Under the pieces are notes generated by a model, which did not search any database, was not told where the DNA came from, and saw only the letters and a list, made by a program, of their open reading frames with translations. Positions 14,916 to 22,579 of a DNA stretch of 39,642 nucleotides are shown piece after piece. This DNA comes from Xanthomonas arboricola. Its GTDB lineage: Bacteria; Pseudomonadota; Gammaproteobacteria; Xanthomonadales; Xanthomonadaceae. The stretch is taken from contig NZ_QREM01000011.1 of the NCBI RefSeq assembly GCF_003353015.1, positions 965-40,606 on the forward strand. The letters are read 5' to 3'. The translations under genes were made by a program, and so were the position numbers. How positions within the stretch are numbered: the first letter of the stretch is position 1; the number at the start of each line of letters is the position of its first letter.

Positions 14916-16538
14916 ATGTGGCAACAACTGTACGACCCGCTCGGTAACGCCAATCTCTCGGCCTTGCTCGCCGCGCTGCCGGTGCTGTTCTTCCTGCTGG
15001 CGCTGACGCTGCTGCGGCTCAAGGGGCTGACTGCCGCGTCGCTGGCAGTGCTGGTCTCGGTGGCGGTGTCGTCGCTGGTGTTCGGCATGCCGATGGCCAG
15101 CATCGTGGGCGCCGCGCTGTTGGGCATTGCCAACGGCCTCTTCCCGATCGGTTTTATCGTGCTGATGGCGGTGTGGCTGTACAAGCTGGCGATCCGCAGC
15201 GGCAAGTTCGAGGTGATCCGCGGCAGCATTGCCACGGTGTCCGAAGACCAGCGCATCCAGGTGCTGCTGATCGCGTTCTGCTTCGGCGGATTTCTGGAAG
15301 GAGCAGCCGGGTTTGGCGTGCCGATCGCCATCTGCGCGGCGCTGCTGGTGGAACTGGGCTTCCGTCCGCTCAAGGCGGCAATGCTGTGCCTGCTGGCCAA
15401 CGGCGCAGCGGGCGCCTACGGGGCGATCGGCATCCCGGTGCTGGTGGGCGCGCAGCAGGGCGGCGTGCGCCTGGACGAGATGTCGCTGATGCTGATCGCG
15501 CTGGTACAGGTGTGCGCACTGTTGGTGCCGGCGGGGCTGGTGGCGATGCTCGATGGCTGGCGCGGCGTGCGCGAAACCTGGCCGGTGCTGCTGTTTGTCA
15601 GCGTGGTGTTCAGCGGCGTGCAGACGTTGACGTTGTACCTGCTGGGTCCGGAACTGGTGGATATTCTCGGCCCGCTGGCCGGCATGGGCGGGTTGGCAAT
15701 CTTCATGCAGGTCTGGCGGCCCAGGCGCATCTACCGCGAAGCACAGGCGCCGCCAAGCTCCACCCAGCGCTGGACACTCGCCCAGGTGCTGCGGGCGTGG
15801 TCGCCGTTCTACATCCTCACCGGCGCGATCCTGCTATGGAGCCTGCCTGCGTTCAAGGCGCTGTTTACCGCAGACGGCGCGCTCGCCGCCACGGTAATGC
15901 ATCTGCCCATCGGCCTGCTCGATCAGCGCGTGCAGGAAGTGCCGCCACTGGTGGCCAGCGTGCGCACGCTGCCTGCGGTGTGGCATGTCGGTTGGCTCAA
16001 CGCGTCCGGCACGGCGATCCTGATCGCCGCGGTACTCACGGTGCTGCTGTCGCCGCGCCTGACCCTGCGCTCGGCAACCGGCGAGTTGGCCCAATCGGCG
16101 AGGGAAATGTGGAGACCGCTGGCTACCGTGTCGCTGGTGATGGCGGTGGCCTATGTCACCAACTATTCCGGCGCGTCGTCGAGCATCGGTCTGGCGCTGG
16201 CGCAGGCCGGTGGCGTGTTCCCGCTACTGTCGCCGGTGATCGGCTGGATGGGGGTGTTCATCACCGGCTCTGTGGTCAACAGCAATACGCTGTTTGCGCA
16301 TCTGCAGGCGGTGACGGGGGCGCAGATCGGCGTGTCCGCGCCGTTGCTGGTGGCGGCCAATACTGCGGGTGGCGTGATGGCAAAGCTGGTCTCGCCGCAG
16401 TCGATCGCCATCGCCGCCGCTGCGGTCAAGCTGGTGGGTCAGGAGTCGGCGATCATGCGCACCACCCTGGCCGCCAGCCTGGGATTGCTGGCGTATGTCT
16501 GCCTTTGCACGTGGCTGCTGTCGATGCTGCTGCACTGA
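14916..16538 (+). CDS. lldP: L-lactate permease (LctP family)
   Basis: A 540-residue integral membrane protein with about 12 or more hydrophobic segments. The family signatures GGFLEGAAGFGVPIAI (about residues 124-139) and SGASSSIGLALAQAG in the C-terminal half are present. LctP/LldP transporters carry lactate, and often glycolate, with protons across the inner membrane. The length is normal (about 550). The AGGT before the ATG is modest. The gene follows D-lactate dehydrogenase, so exchange of D-lactate is plausible. No lactate-oxidising dehydrogenase gene (lldD or dld) is adjacent. Confidence 0.92.
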   Translation: MWQQLYDPLGNANLSALLAALPVLFFLLALTLLRLKGLTAASLAVLVSVAVSSLVFGMPMASIVGAALLGIANGLFPIGFIVLMAVWLYKLAIRSGKFEVIRGSIATVSEDQRIQVLLIAFCFGGFLEGAAGFGVPIAICAALLVELGFRPLKAAMLCLLANGAAGAYGAIGIPVLVGAQQGGVRLDEMSLMLIALVQVCALLVPAGLVAMLDGWRGVRETWPVLLFVSVVFSGVQTLTLYLLGPELVDILGPLAGMGGLAIFMQVWRPRRIYREAQAPPSSTQRWTLAQVLRAWSPFYILTGAILLWSLPAFKALFTADGALAATVMHLPIGLLDQRVQEVPPLVASVRTLPAVWHVGWLNASGTAILIAAVLTVLLSPRLTLRSATGELAQSAREMWRPLATVSLVMAVAYVTNYSGASSSIGLALAQAGGVFPLLSPVIGWMGVFITGSVVNSNTLFAHLQAVTGAQIGVSAPLLVAANTAGGVMAKLVSPQSIAIAAAAVKLVGQESAIMRTTLAASLGLLAYVCLCTWLLSMLLH

Positions 16539-16604
16539 TGCCGGTGGCGACGCGCCGGCCGGACGAATATCCGCATTGCCCAGGCATCTTCGACTGCTTG
16601 CGGA

Positions 16605-17027
16605 TCACTTCGCCTGCTGCCCCTGCACGGCGCCAGCGGTGCCGAACAGGCGCATCAGCACCACGACGAGCAGCACAACAAAGCTCAACTCCCACACATA
16701 GAACGCGATACCCACGTGGTCGATCATGACCTGGTGGCCCGCCTCGTTCTTGTCGAACCGGGTGGCGCGAAAGGTATCCAGCCCGATCAGGCACGCCGCT
16801 ACCAACAGCGCCGCCGCCACCTTGTCCACCTTGAAGAGGTAACACAGCCACGCCAGCAAGAACAACGGATTGCTCATCCAGGCCACGCACTGGCCATCGA
16901 CCACCTGCATCCAGCCAAGCAGCAGGATGACGAAGCCGCCCAGCTGATCATTGCCGCCATGCAATGCAGGCAGGCACAGCGCAACGCCGTACAGCAGGGC
17001 CGATAACACGGGTAGAAAAAATTTCAC
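16605..17027 (-). CDS. Small four-helix membrane protein of unknown function
   Basis: A 140-residue protein with four predicted transmembrane helices: FFLPVLSALLYGVALCLPAL, GGFVILLLGWMQVV, PLFLLAWLCYLFKV-AALLVAACLIGL and IAFYVWELSFVVLLVVVLMRL. The loop between the third and fourth is charged (RATRFDKNEAGHQ). The start is the GTG at 17027-17025, preceded by AAGGA; no ATG is available. No family is recognised and it has no evident partner. It is convergent with the lactate permease. Confidence 0.75.
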   Translation of the reverse strand: MKFFLPVLSALLYGVALCLPALHGGNDQLGGFVILLLGWMQVVDGQCVAWMSNPLFLLAWLCYLFKVDKVAAALLVAACLIGLDTFRATRFDKNEAGHQVMIDHVGIAFYVWELSFVVLLVVVLMRLFGTAGAVQGQQAK

Positions 17028-17494
17028 GAGCGTCCTTGTCCAGGATGAGGCGAGCGTGCCTGTGCCCTTCCGGAGCCCCGGATCGCATCTGCACGGGCGA
17101 GCTTGCCCACTATAGACAATGCGCGCGCAGCTTTCACCGGCGCCCTGCGCAACCTGCCGGTGCGTGGCGTAGTGGGCGGGGCAGCAGGGGCGTTGCTTCA
17201 AGCGTCGCCATGACATGCCCGAACCATCAGCGCACAGCTCCAGGACCCGACGCGGCCATGGCAGCCCACAGCAACAGTGCTTGTCGGCGGCGGTAAGCCA
17301 TTCACTGCGGGCGGCCGCTTCACCGGCGCCAGGAGCGGGTGGGGAACGCGGTGACGTCTCGCCCGGATCGCTGCCGCGGTGCCAGCGGGCGGCATCACCC
17401 GGCACGGTAGTCTGCTGTCACGCGCGCCCGGCGAGGCGCGCGACTCGTAGCATCCGGGCCAACCGGAAGCGGCCACTCCCACGCCCGATTGCAG
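17028..17494. other. 467-bp intergenic region with nothing recognised
   Basis: It lies between the small membrane protein gene and the 3' end of the histone-like gene, both on the minus strand. Short open frames lack ribosome sites and family resemblance. It should contain the promoter of the membrane protein gene, but no clear -35/-10 pair stands out. Confidence 0.6.
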
Positions 17495-18547
17495 CTAACC
17501 CTTGCCGGCTTTTTTCGCAGCGCCCGCTCCGCCTGCCCGCTTGGCAGCGCTGCCCTTACGAGCCACGGCCATGTTGTCGACCAGGTTGGGATAGGGCCGG
17601 CCCGCTGCCTTGGCGCGCCGCCTGGCCTGGGTCTTCTGCGCTGGAGAAAGCGGGCTTGAGCGCGAGGCACGCTTGGGGTTCGGCTTGTTCCATGGCGCCG
17701 AAGCTTTGCCCTGGCTTTTCTTCGCGGTGCTGCGTGTGGCGGCGCTCTTGCTGGCCGCAGGGCGGCGGGCGGCGGGCTTTTTTGTGGCGGTCTTTTTTGT
17801 GGCTGTCTTTTTTGCAGGTGTTTTCTTCGCCGTCGCTTTCCTGACTGCGGTCTTCCTTGCTGCGGTTTTCCTTGCTGCGGCTTTCTTTGCAGCGGTTTTC
17901 TTCACAGCCGTCTTCCTGGCTGCGGTCGTGCCGTTCGTCTTGCGGGCGCCGCTCGAAGACCTGGGCTTTGGTGTCACCGCGCTACCGGCCACTGCTGTCC
18001 TGGCTGCACCTTTCCTGGCCGAAGGTTTCTTCGCGGCGGGCGTTCGGGTAGTTTTGTTTGCGGTTTTCCTTGCGGCCTTCCTCGCAGCAGTCTTCCTTGC
18101 AGTGCGTTGTGCTGCGGTCTTCCCGGCGCTGCGCGTCGTGGTATCGCTGGCTCCGGCGGCGGCCGTGCTGCTGGTGCCTGTGCCCTTTCCTGCTTTGGTC
18201 TTCGCGCTGGCTGCATCCTGCAGACGCTGGTACAGCCGCGTCGCCCAGCGCTGGCCGGCATCGCCGCCCCAGAGCAGCCAGGCAATGTAGCCTGCAGACG
18301 GCGCACTGCGATCGGCCCAGCCCTTGGCGTTCTTGTCCACGCTGTGGCGCGCGAAGTACGCATGCATGCGCCGGATGGTCTGGGTGGACAGCGACGTCTG
18401 TGCCGAGAGGTCGCGTGCACGCGCAACGCCGATCGCGGTGCCGCCACGCCCGTGCTGCTCGCGCAAGCGCAGTCCGCGTGCCGCTGCGTTGGCAACGTTC
18501 CTGGGTGGCAGTGTGGAAATCGCCTGCTTTGCTGGTGTGCGTGGCAC
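17495..18547 (-). CDS. Histone-H1-like Ala/Lys-rich protein with a phage-type N-terminal domain
   Basis: A 350-residue protein of three parts. Residues about 22-110 (RGLRLREQHGRGGTAIGVAR to DAGQRWATRL) contain GYIAWLLWGGDAGQRWA, which I associate with phage proteins, in some cases fused to head proteases. Residues about 111-300 are very Ala/Lys/Arg/Thr-rich with repeated KKTA, RKTA and KKAA units, like the DNA-condensing tails of histone H1 and bacterial nucleoid proteins. The C-terminus carries SPLSPAQKTQARRRAKAAGR and PYPNLVDNMA, seen in small phage-like basic proteins. DNA binding is likely from charge. The start is GTG 18547-18545 with AGGAG six bases upstream; an ATG six codons earlier is a weaker choice. 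The tail repeats may vary in number between strains. Confidence 0.72.
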   Translation of the reverse strand: MPRTPAKQAISTLPPRNVANAAARGLRLREQHGRGGTAIGVARARDLSAQTSLSTQTIRRMHAYFARHSVDKNAKGWADRSAPSAGYIAWLLWGGDAGQRWATRLYQRLQDAASAKTKAGKGTGTSSTAAAGASDTTTRSAGKTAAQRTARKTAARKAARKTANKTTRTPAAKKPSARKGAARTAVAGSAVTPKPRSSSGARKTNGTTAARKTAVKKTAAKKAAARKTAARKTAVRKATAKKTPAKKTATKKTATKKPAARRPAASKSAATRSTAKKSQGKASAPWNKPNPKRASRSSPLSPAQKTQARRRAKAAGRPYPNLVDNMAVARKGSAAKRAGGAGAAKKAGKG

Positions 18548-18849
18548 GGGTTGCTCCTGTCGCATCGAGTTGCCGTAGTGTTCGCATGCGCCATGCTGCT
18601 GCATGTGAAGAGGCTGGCAGCCGGGCCTGCGCACGCCACACGCCGATGGAGGTGACTCGGTGACATGCAGGCAGGTCACGCGGCGCGCGCTTGCGCTGTC
18701 GCCAAGGCGAACTCTCGCCCAGCACGCACCGGCAAGCGACATCCGCCGCGCCTGGCACAGCTGCAGCTGCAGATCAGCCTGCTTGGGAAGCTGGATCGCC
18801 GTGCATGTGTCGCTACACTGGCCTGCCACGGCTATCGCAAGAGTGCTGC
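18548..18849. other. Divergent promoter region of the histone-like and Kelch genes
   Basis: This 302-bp spacer lies between divergent start codons. No operator repeat or RNA gene is evident. AGGAG for the minus-strand gene is inside the first 20 bases. Confidence 0.55.
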
Positions 18850-19896
18850 ATGCGCCTGTTGAAGACCTCGTTCCACGCGGGCCTGCTCGCTGCCGCGATC
18901 GGCATGCTCCCCGCAGTTGCGCAGGCTGCCGACGCAGCGGCGCCGGCATCCACGCCGGGGCAATCGACACAGTCGCCCACGTGGCAGGCGCTGGGCACAC
19001 GCAGCCAACCGCATGCGCGCCATGAGAACAGCCTGGTGGCCATCGGCGATCGCCTGTATCTGGTCGGCGGACGCGATCAGCGCCCGCTGGAGATCTTCGA
19101 CACCCGCACGCGTCGCTGGTCGCAAGGCAGTGCGCCGCCGCTGATGGTAAGCCACGCGCAGGCGGTGGTGTCGTCGGGCAAGCTGTACTTCGTGGGCGGG
19201 TTCACCGGCGACTATCCCGAGGAAGCGTCGCTGAGCCATCTGCTGATCTACGATCCGCGCACCGACCGCTGGCAGGTGGGGCCGGAGATTCCCAAGCATC
19301 GCCGCCGCGGCGCGGCAGGCGCGGTGGAGCACGACGGCGTGCTGTACCTGGTCGGCGGCAATACGCGCGGCCATATGAGCGGTTATGTGCCATGGCTGGA
19401 TGCCTTCGACACCAGAACGCAGCAATGGACCCAACTGGCCGATGCGCCGCACGCGCGCGACCATTTCCATGCGGTGGTGCTCGACGGAAAACTCTACGCC
19501 GCCGGTGGCCGCAGGTCGGCGCATGAAAGCGGCAATACCCTGGCGCAAACGATTCCCGACGTCGATGTGTATGACCTCCAGCGCGGTACGTGGTCGGTAG
19601 CACCGGCCGCGCTGCCGACGCAGCGCGCAGGCGCTGCGGCCATCGCACGCAATGGCCGCCTGCTGGTCATCGGTGGCGAGAGCATGCGGCAGGTCAAGGC
19701 GCACGACGAGGTGGAAGCCTATGACCCAGCCGCATCCACCTGGACGACGCTGGCAGCATTGCCGCAAGGGCGGCATGGCACCCAGGTTGCCGCCGTCGGC
19801 GACGATCTGTACATCGTTGCGGGCAGCGGCAACCGTGGCGGCGGGCCGGAGCTGGATGATGTGTTGGTGTCGGGTGGGGCAGAAGCCACACGCTAA
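18850..19896 (+). CDS. Exported Kelch-repeat beta-propeller protein
   Basis: A 348-residue protein with a signal peptide (MRLLKTSFHAGLLAAAIGML ending AQAA). Six Kelch blades are readable, each with a GxLYxVGG strand followed by a YDPxTxxW strand: RLYLVGGRDQ, KLYFVGGFTG, VLYLVGGNTR, KLYAAGGRRS, RLLVIGGESM and DLYIVAGSGN. Such propellers occur in periplasmic galactose-oxidase-like and sialic-acid mutarotase-like (NanM) proteins, or bind partners. No catalytic residues are assigned here, so the function is unknown. The neighbours give no hint. It is the last gene before xylan block 2. Confidence 0.8.
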   Translation: MRLLKTSFHAGLLAAAIGMLPAVAQAADAAAPASTPGQSTQSPTWQALGTRSQPHARHENSLVAIGDRLYLVGGRDQRPLEIFDTRTRRWSQGSAPPLMVSHAQAVVSSGKLYFVGGFTGDYPEEASLSHLLIYDPRTDRWQVGPEIPKHRRRGAAGAVEHDGVLYLVGGNTRGHMSGYVPWLDAFDTRTQQWTQLADAPHARDHFHAVVLDGKLYAAGGRRSAHESGNTLAQTIPDVDVYDLQRGTWSVAPAALPTQRAGAAAIARNGRLLVIGGESMRQVKAHDEVEAYDPAASTWTTLAALPQGRHGTQVAAVGDDLYIVAGSGNRGGGPELDDVLVSGGAEATR

Positions 19897-19983
19897 GCGA
19901 GGTGGGCTGCATCCGAGCCGGATCGCAGTCTTGGCTCGAAGGGAAAGCGACTTGTCGTGCGGGTCTTTCGGTAACGCTCCATC

Positions 19984-19997
19984 GCGGCCAGGGCCGC
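19984..19997. repeat. REP-like palindrome (GCGGCC-AG-GGCCGC)
   Basis: A near-palindrome inside the phrase reading GGCCGCTCCTACAGG, a kind of intergenic repeat I remember as common in Xanthomonas, Stenotrophomonas and Pseudomonas genomes. It lies between the convergent Kelch and SMP-30 genes and may serve both as 3'-end structure. Copy number could not be checked. Confidence 0.5.
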
Positions 19998-20041
19998 TCC
20001 TACAGGGGCGGCGACTGGATCAGCTGAGGTCCCGATCGACG

Positions 20042-21079
20042 CTACCTTGCAAACTCCAGGCCACGCGCCTTGACGCGCACCCGCGTCAGCATCGCGTGCG
20101 AGGTCATGTAGAGGGTATGGCCGTCGTCGCCGAAGGCGCAATTGGAGATGGCTTCGCCGGTTTCGATGCGGCCCAGCCGGCGGCCATCGGGGGCGAACAC
20201 GATGACGCCGCCGGGGCCGGTGGCGAACAAGTGGCCGTCGGCGGAAACCGCCATGCCGTCGGGCAGGCCGGGCGCGTCCTTTGCAACCAGATCGGAGGCG
20301 TCGGCGAACACGCGCTTGCCGGTCACCGCACCGTCGGCGTCGAGCGCGTAGGCCATCCAGATCGGGCGCTGCGGATCGGAGTTGGCCACATACAGGGTGC
20401 GCTCGTCGGGCGAGAGCGCAATGCCGTTGGGAAGGCTGAGGCTGTCATCGAGCAGATGCACGCTGCCATCGGTATCCAGGCGATAGACGCCGTTGAAGCG
20501 CAGCTCCTTGACCGGCGAATCGTTCATCCCTTTGAGACCATACGGCGGGTCGGTGAAGAACACCACGCCATCGCTGCGGCGGACCAGATCGTTGGGGCTG
20601 TTGAAACGGTGGCCTTCGAACTGCGTTGCCAGCGGCGTCTTCTTGCGCGTGGCCGGGTCGAGCCTGGCGACGATGCGCGTGCCGGAATCGGCCAGCAGCA
20701 CGGTGCCGCCCGGTTCGGCATACAGCCCGTTGGCGCCGGCCTCGCGTAAGGTCGCCTGCTCCGGGCCGCTATAGCCGGAGGGCGACAGGAACACCGACAA
20801 GCCGGCATCTTCGGACCAACGATAGAGCTTGTTTTCCGGCACGTCGGTGAACAACAGATAGCCGCCCTTGCGCACCCATGCGGGGCCCTCGGACCAGGTA
20901 AAGCCTTCGGTAAGCTTCTCGATGCGCGCGTCGCTGGCGACCACGTCGCTGAAGTTGCGATCGAAGGTTGTCAAATGCCCGATCGCGGGAAAGCGCAGCG
21001 GGGGCACCTCCTTCCTGGTGCAGGCGGCGAGGATCGCCAGCAGCGGAACGGCCAACAGCAGATAGGGCGGTAAGCGCAT
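20042..21079 (-). CDS. SMP-30/gluconolactonase-family lipoprotein
   Basis: A 345-residue six-bladed propeller. The signal peptide ends in a lipobox, LAILAAC with Cys20, so the protein is probably membrane-anchored in the envelope. The metal-site residues of the SMP-30 family are visible: Glu in WSEGPAW, Asn in FNSPNDLV, Asn in LPNGIALSPDERTLYV and Asp in LPDGMAVSADG. The family hydrolyses aldonolactones. Directly downstream of a secreted xylanase, hydrolysis of a lactone or ester from xylan sugars is possible but is only inference. The start ATG (21079) lies 76 bases after the GH10 stop, so cotranscription is likely. Confidence 0.83.
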   Translation of the reverse strand: MRLPPYLLLAVPLLAILAACTRKEVPPLRFPAIGHLTTFDRNFSDVVASDARIEKLTEGFTWSEGPAWVRKGGYLLFTDVPENKLYRWSEDAGLSVFLSPSGYSGPEQATLREAGANGLYAEPGGTVLLADSGTRIVARLDPATRKKTPLATQFEGHRFNSPNDLVRRSDGVVFFTDPPYGLKGMNDSPVKELRFNGVYRLDTDGSVHLLDDSLSLPNGIALSPDERTLYVANSDPQRPIWMAYALDADGAVTGKRVFADASDLVAKDAPGLPDGMAVSADGHLFATGPGGVIVFAPDGRRLGRIETGEAISNCAFGDDGHTLYMTSHAMLTRVRVKARGLEFAR

Positions 21080-21155
21080 CGGTCAGTCCAGTAACGAAGT
21101 CGAGCCATGATGCCACCATGCGTGTGCAGGTTTGCTGCGCACGCTGGCGACCACG

Positions 21156-22340
21156 CTAGCGCCCGCCAGCCGCCGCAGGCACTGCCAGCACCGCACGCAA
21201 GGCCGGCTTGGGCTGGTGCTGGCGATCGAACAGCAGCGGATAATTGGTACGCCCCGGCACGGGGTAGTCGTTCTTCCACGACATGCCGTCGGTGACGCCC
21301 CAGACACTGACGCGGGCGAGCTTGTCGCGCTTGCGCCAGAACAGCGCGAACAACTCGGCGTAGCGATCACGCAGTTGCGCCTGCACCTCAGGTGGCAAGC
21401 CATCGCGATAGGGGTCGAGAAAGCGCTTGAATTCCGGCAACTGGAACTGCGTGTGCGCAAGCCCGGTGCCGATGACCTGGCCTTCCCGGGTGAGCGGCAG
21501 CACGTCGATATCCAGCTCGGTGATCATGACCTTGATGCCGAGCGCGGCGTAGGCATCGATGGCGTCTTCGATGTCGCGCAGGCTGGGGTAGTTGAGCCCC
21601 CAGTGTCCCTGCATGCCGACGCCGTCGATACGGATGCCGGCCTGCTGCAGCATCCTGACCATCCGCACGATCCCGTCGCGCTTGCTCGGCCGCCATGCGT
21701 TGAAATCGTTGTAGTAGAGCTGCGCATCCGGTGCATAGCGCTGGGCAAAGGCGAAGGCGTTACGCACCACGGTGTCGCCGTCGCCGACCCGCTGCACCCA
21801 GTTGGTGGAACGATAGCTGCCGTCTTCGTCGATGATCTCGTTGACCACGTCCCAGGCCTGCACCTTGCCGGCATACCGCCCTGCCACCTGCGCGATGTGC
21901 GCGCGCATGCGCTCCAGCTGCGCATCGGCGGTGTTGGGCTTGCCCTGTGCATCGACGAAGAACCAGTCCGGCGTCTGGTTGTGCCAGACCAGCGTATGGC
22001 CGATCACGAACATGTCGCGACGGCGGCCGTAGGCGACGAAGGCATCGGCGGCGCTGAAGTCGAACACGCCCGGACGTGGCGCAAGCACTTCAGCCTTCAT
22101 CACGTTTTCGGCGGTGATGGCGTTGAAGTGGCAGGCGACCAGCACGGAAGAGGCGGCATCCTTGCCGGAGACGATGTCCGCATTGACGGCGGTGCCGATC
22201 AGGAAGCCGTCGGCATAGGCACGCTGGAGCGACGTGCTGCGGGTGTCGCAGGCTGCCAAGGCTGGCAGTGCGGCGATGGTGCCGATGGCAGCGAACGCGA
22301 TGCCCAGGCATGTTGCTGCGCGCGTACTGTTTTCTTGCAT
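21156..22340 (-). CDS. GH10 endo-beta-1,4-xylanase (first copy by position)
   Basis: A 394-residue secreted enzyme with a signal peptide ending ALPALAA (about residue 30). It is a complete GH10 barrel. The acid/base is E168 in WDVVNEII and the nucleophile is E275 in MITELDID. HTLVWHNQTPDWF supplies the conserved subsite residues, and WGVTDGMSWKND is near the end. It cleaves the xylan backbone internally. There is no carbohydrate-binding module. The start ATG 22340 is preceded by AGGAAG. A xyl-box-like palindrome lies about 120 bases upstream, in the only sizeable gap of the minus-strand block, so this gene may have its own promoter. Confidence 0.94.
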   Translation of the reverse strand: MQENSTRAATCLGIAFAAIGTIAALPALAACDTRSTSLQRAYADGFLIGTAVNADIVSGKDAASSVLVACHFNAITAENVMKAEVLAPRPGVFDFSAADAFVAYGRRRDMFVIGHTLVWHNQTPDWFFVDAQGKPNTADAQLERMRAHIAQVAGRYAGKVQAWDVVNEIIDEDGSYRSTNWVQRVGDGDTVVRNAFAFAQRYAPDAQLYYNDFNAWRPSKRDGIVRMVRMLQQAGIRIDGVGMQGHWGLNYPSLRDIEDAIDAYAALGIKVMITELDIDVLPLTREGQVIGTGLAHTQFQLPEFKRFLDPYRDGLPPEVQAQLRDRYAELFALFWRKRDKLARVSVWGVTDGMSWKNDYPVPGRTNYPLLFDRQHQPKPALRAVLAVPAAAGGR

Positions 22341-22459
22341 GACAGGCTTCCTGATCGGATGCGTGTTCTGTTCTCTTCGCGGGTGAACGTGAATGGCAAT
22401 GCGCGCCAATGCTCGATTGCAGCTTACGTGTGGCCAGGTGCGTTTGAATCCAGCAGCCG

Positions 22460-22473
22460 CGCTAGCGCTATCG
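22460..22473 (-). promoter_or_regulatory. Degenerate xyl-box upstream of the GH10 gene
   Basis: On the minus strand the site reads CGATAGCGCTAGCG. It keeps the palindromic TAGCGCTA core (22463-22470) of the xyl-box TGGTAGCGCTAACA but not the outer TGG/ACA bases. It lies about 120 bases before the ATG at 22340. XylR binding is plausible but weaker evidence than for the two sites near 29.4-29.6 kb. Confidence 0.5.
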
Positions 22474-22579
22474 GTAGCGCGGTTGCATCGATCGTATCTG
22501 CTGGGTGCGAGCACCTCATCGCTATCCGAACGCGACACCTCACATGCACGCCTCACGCAAGTGCCAAGCAGCAGACCCA

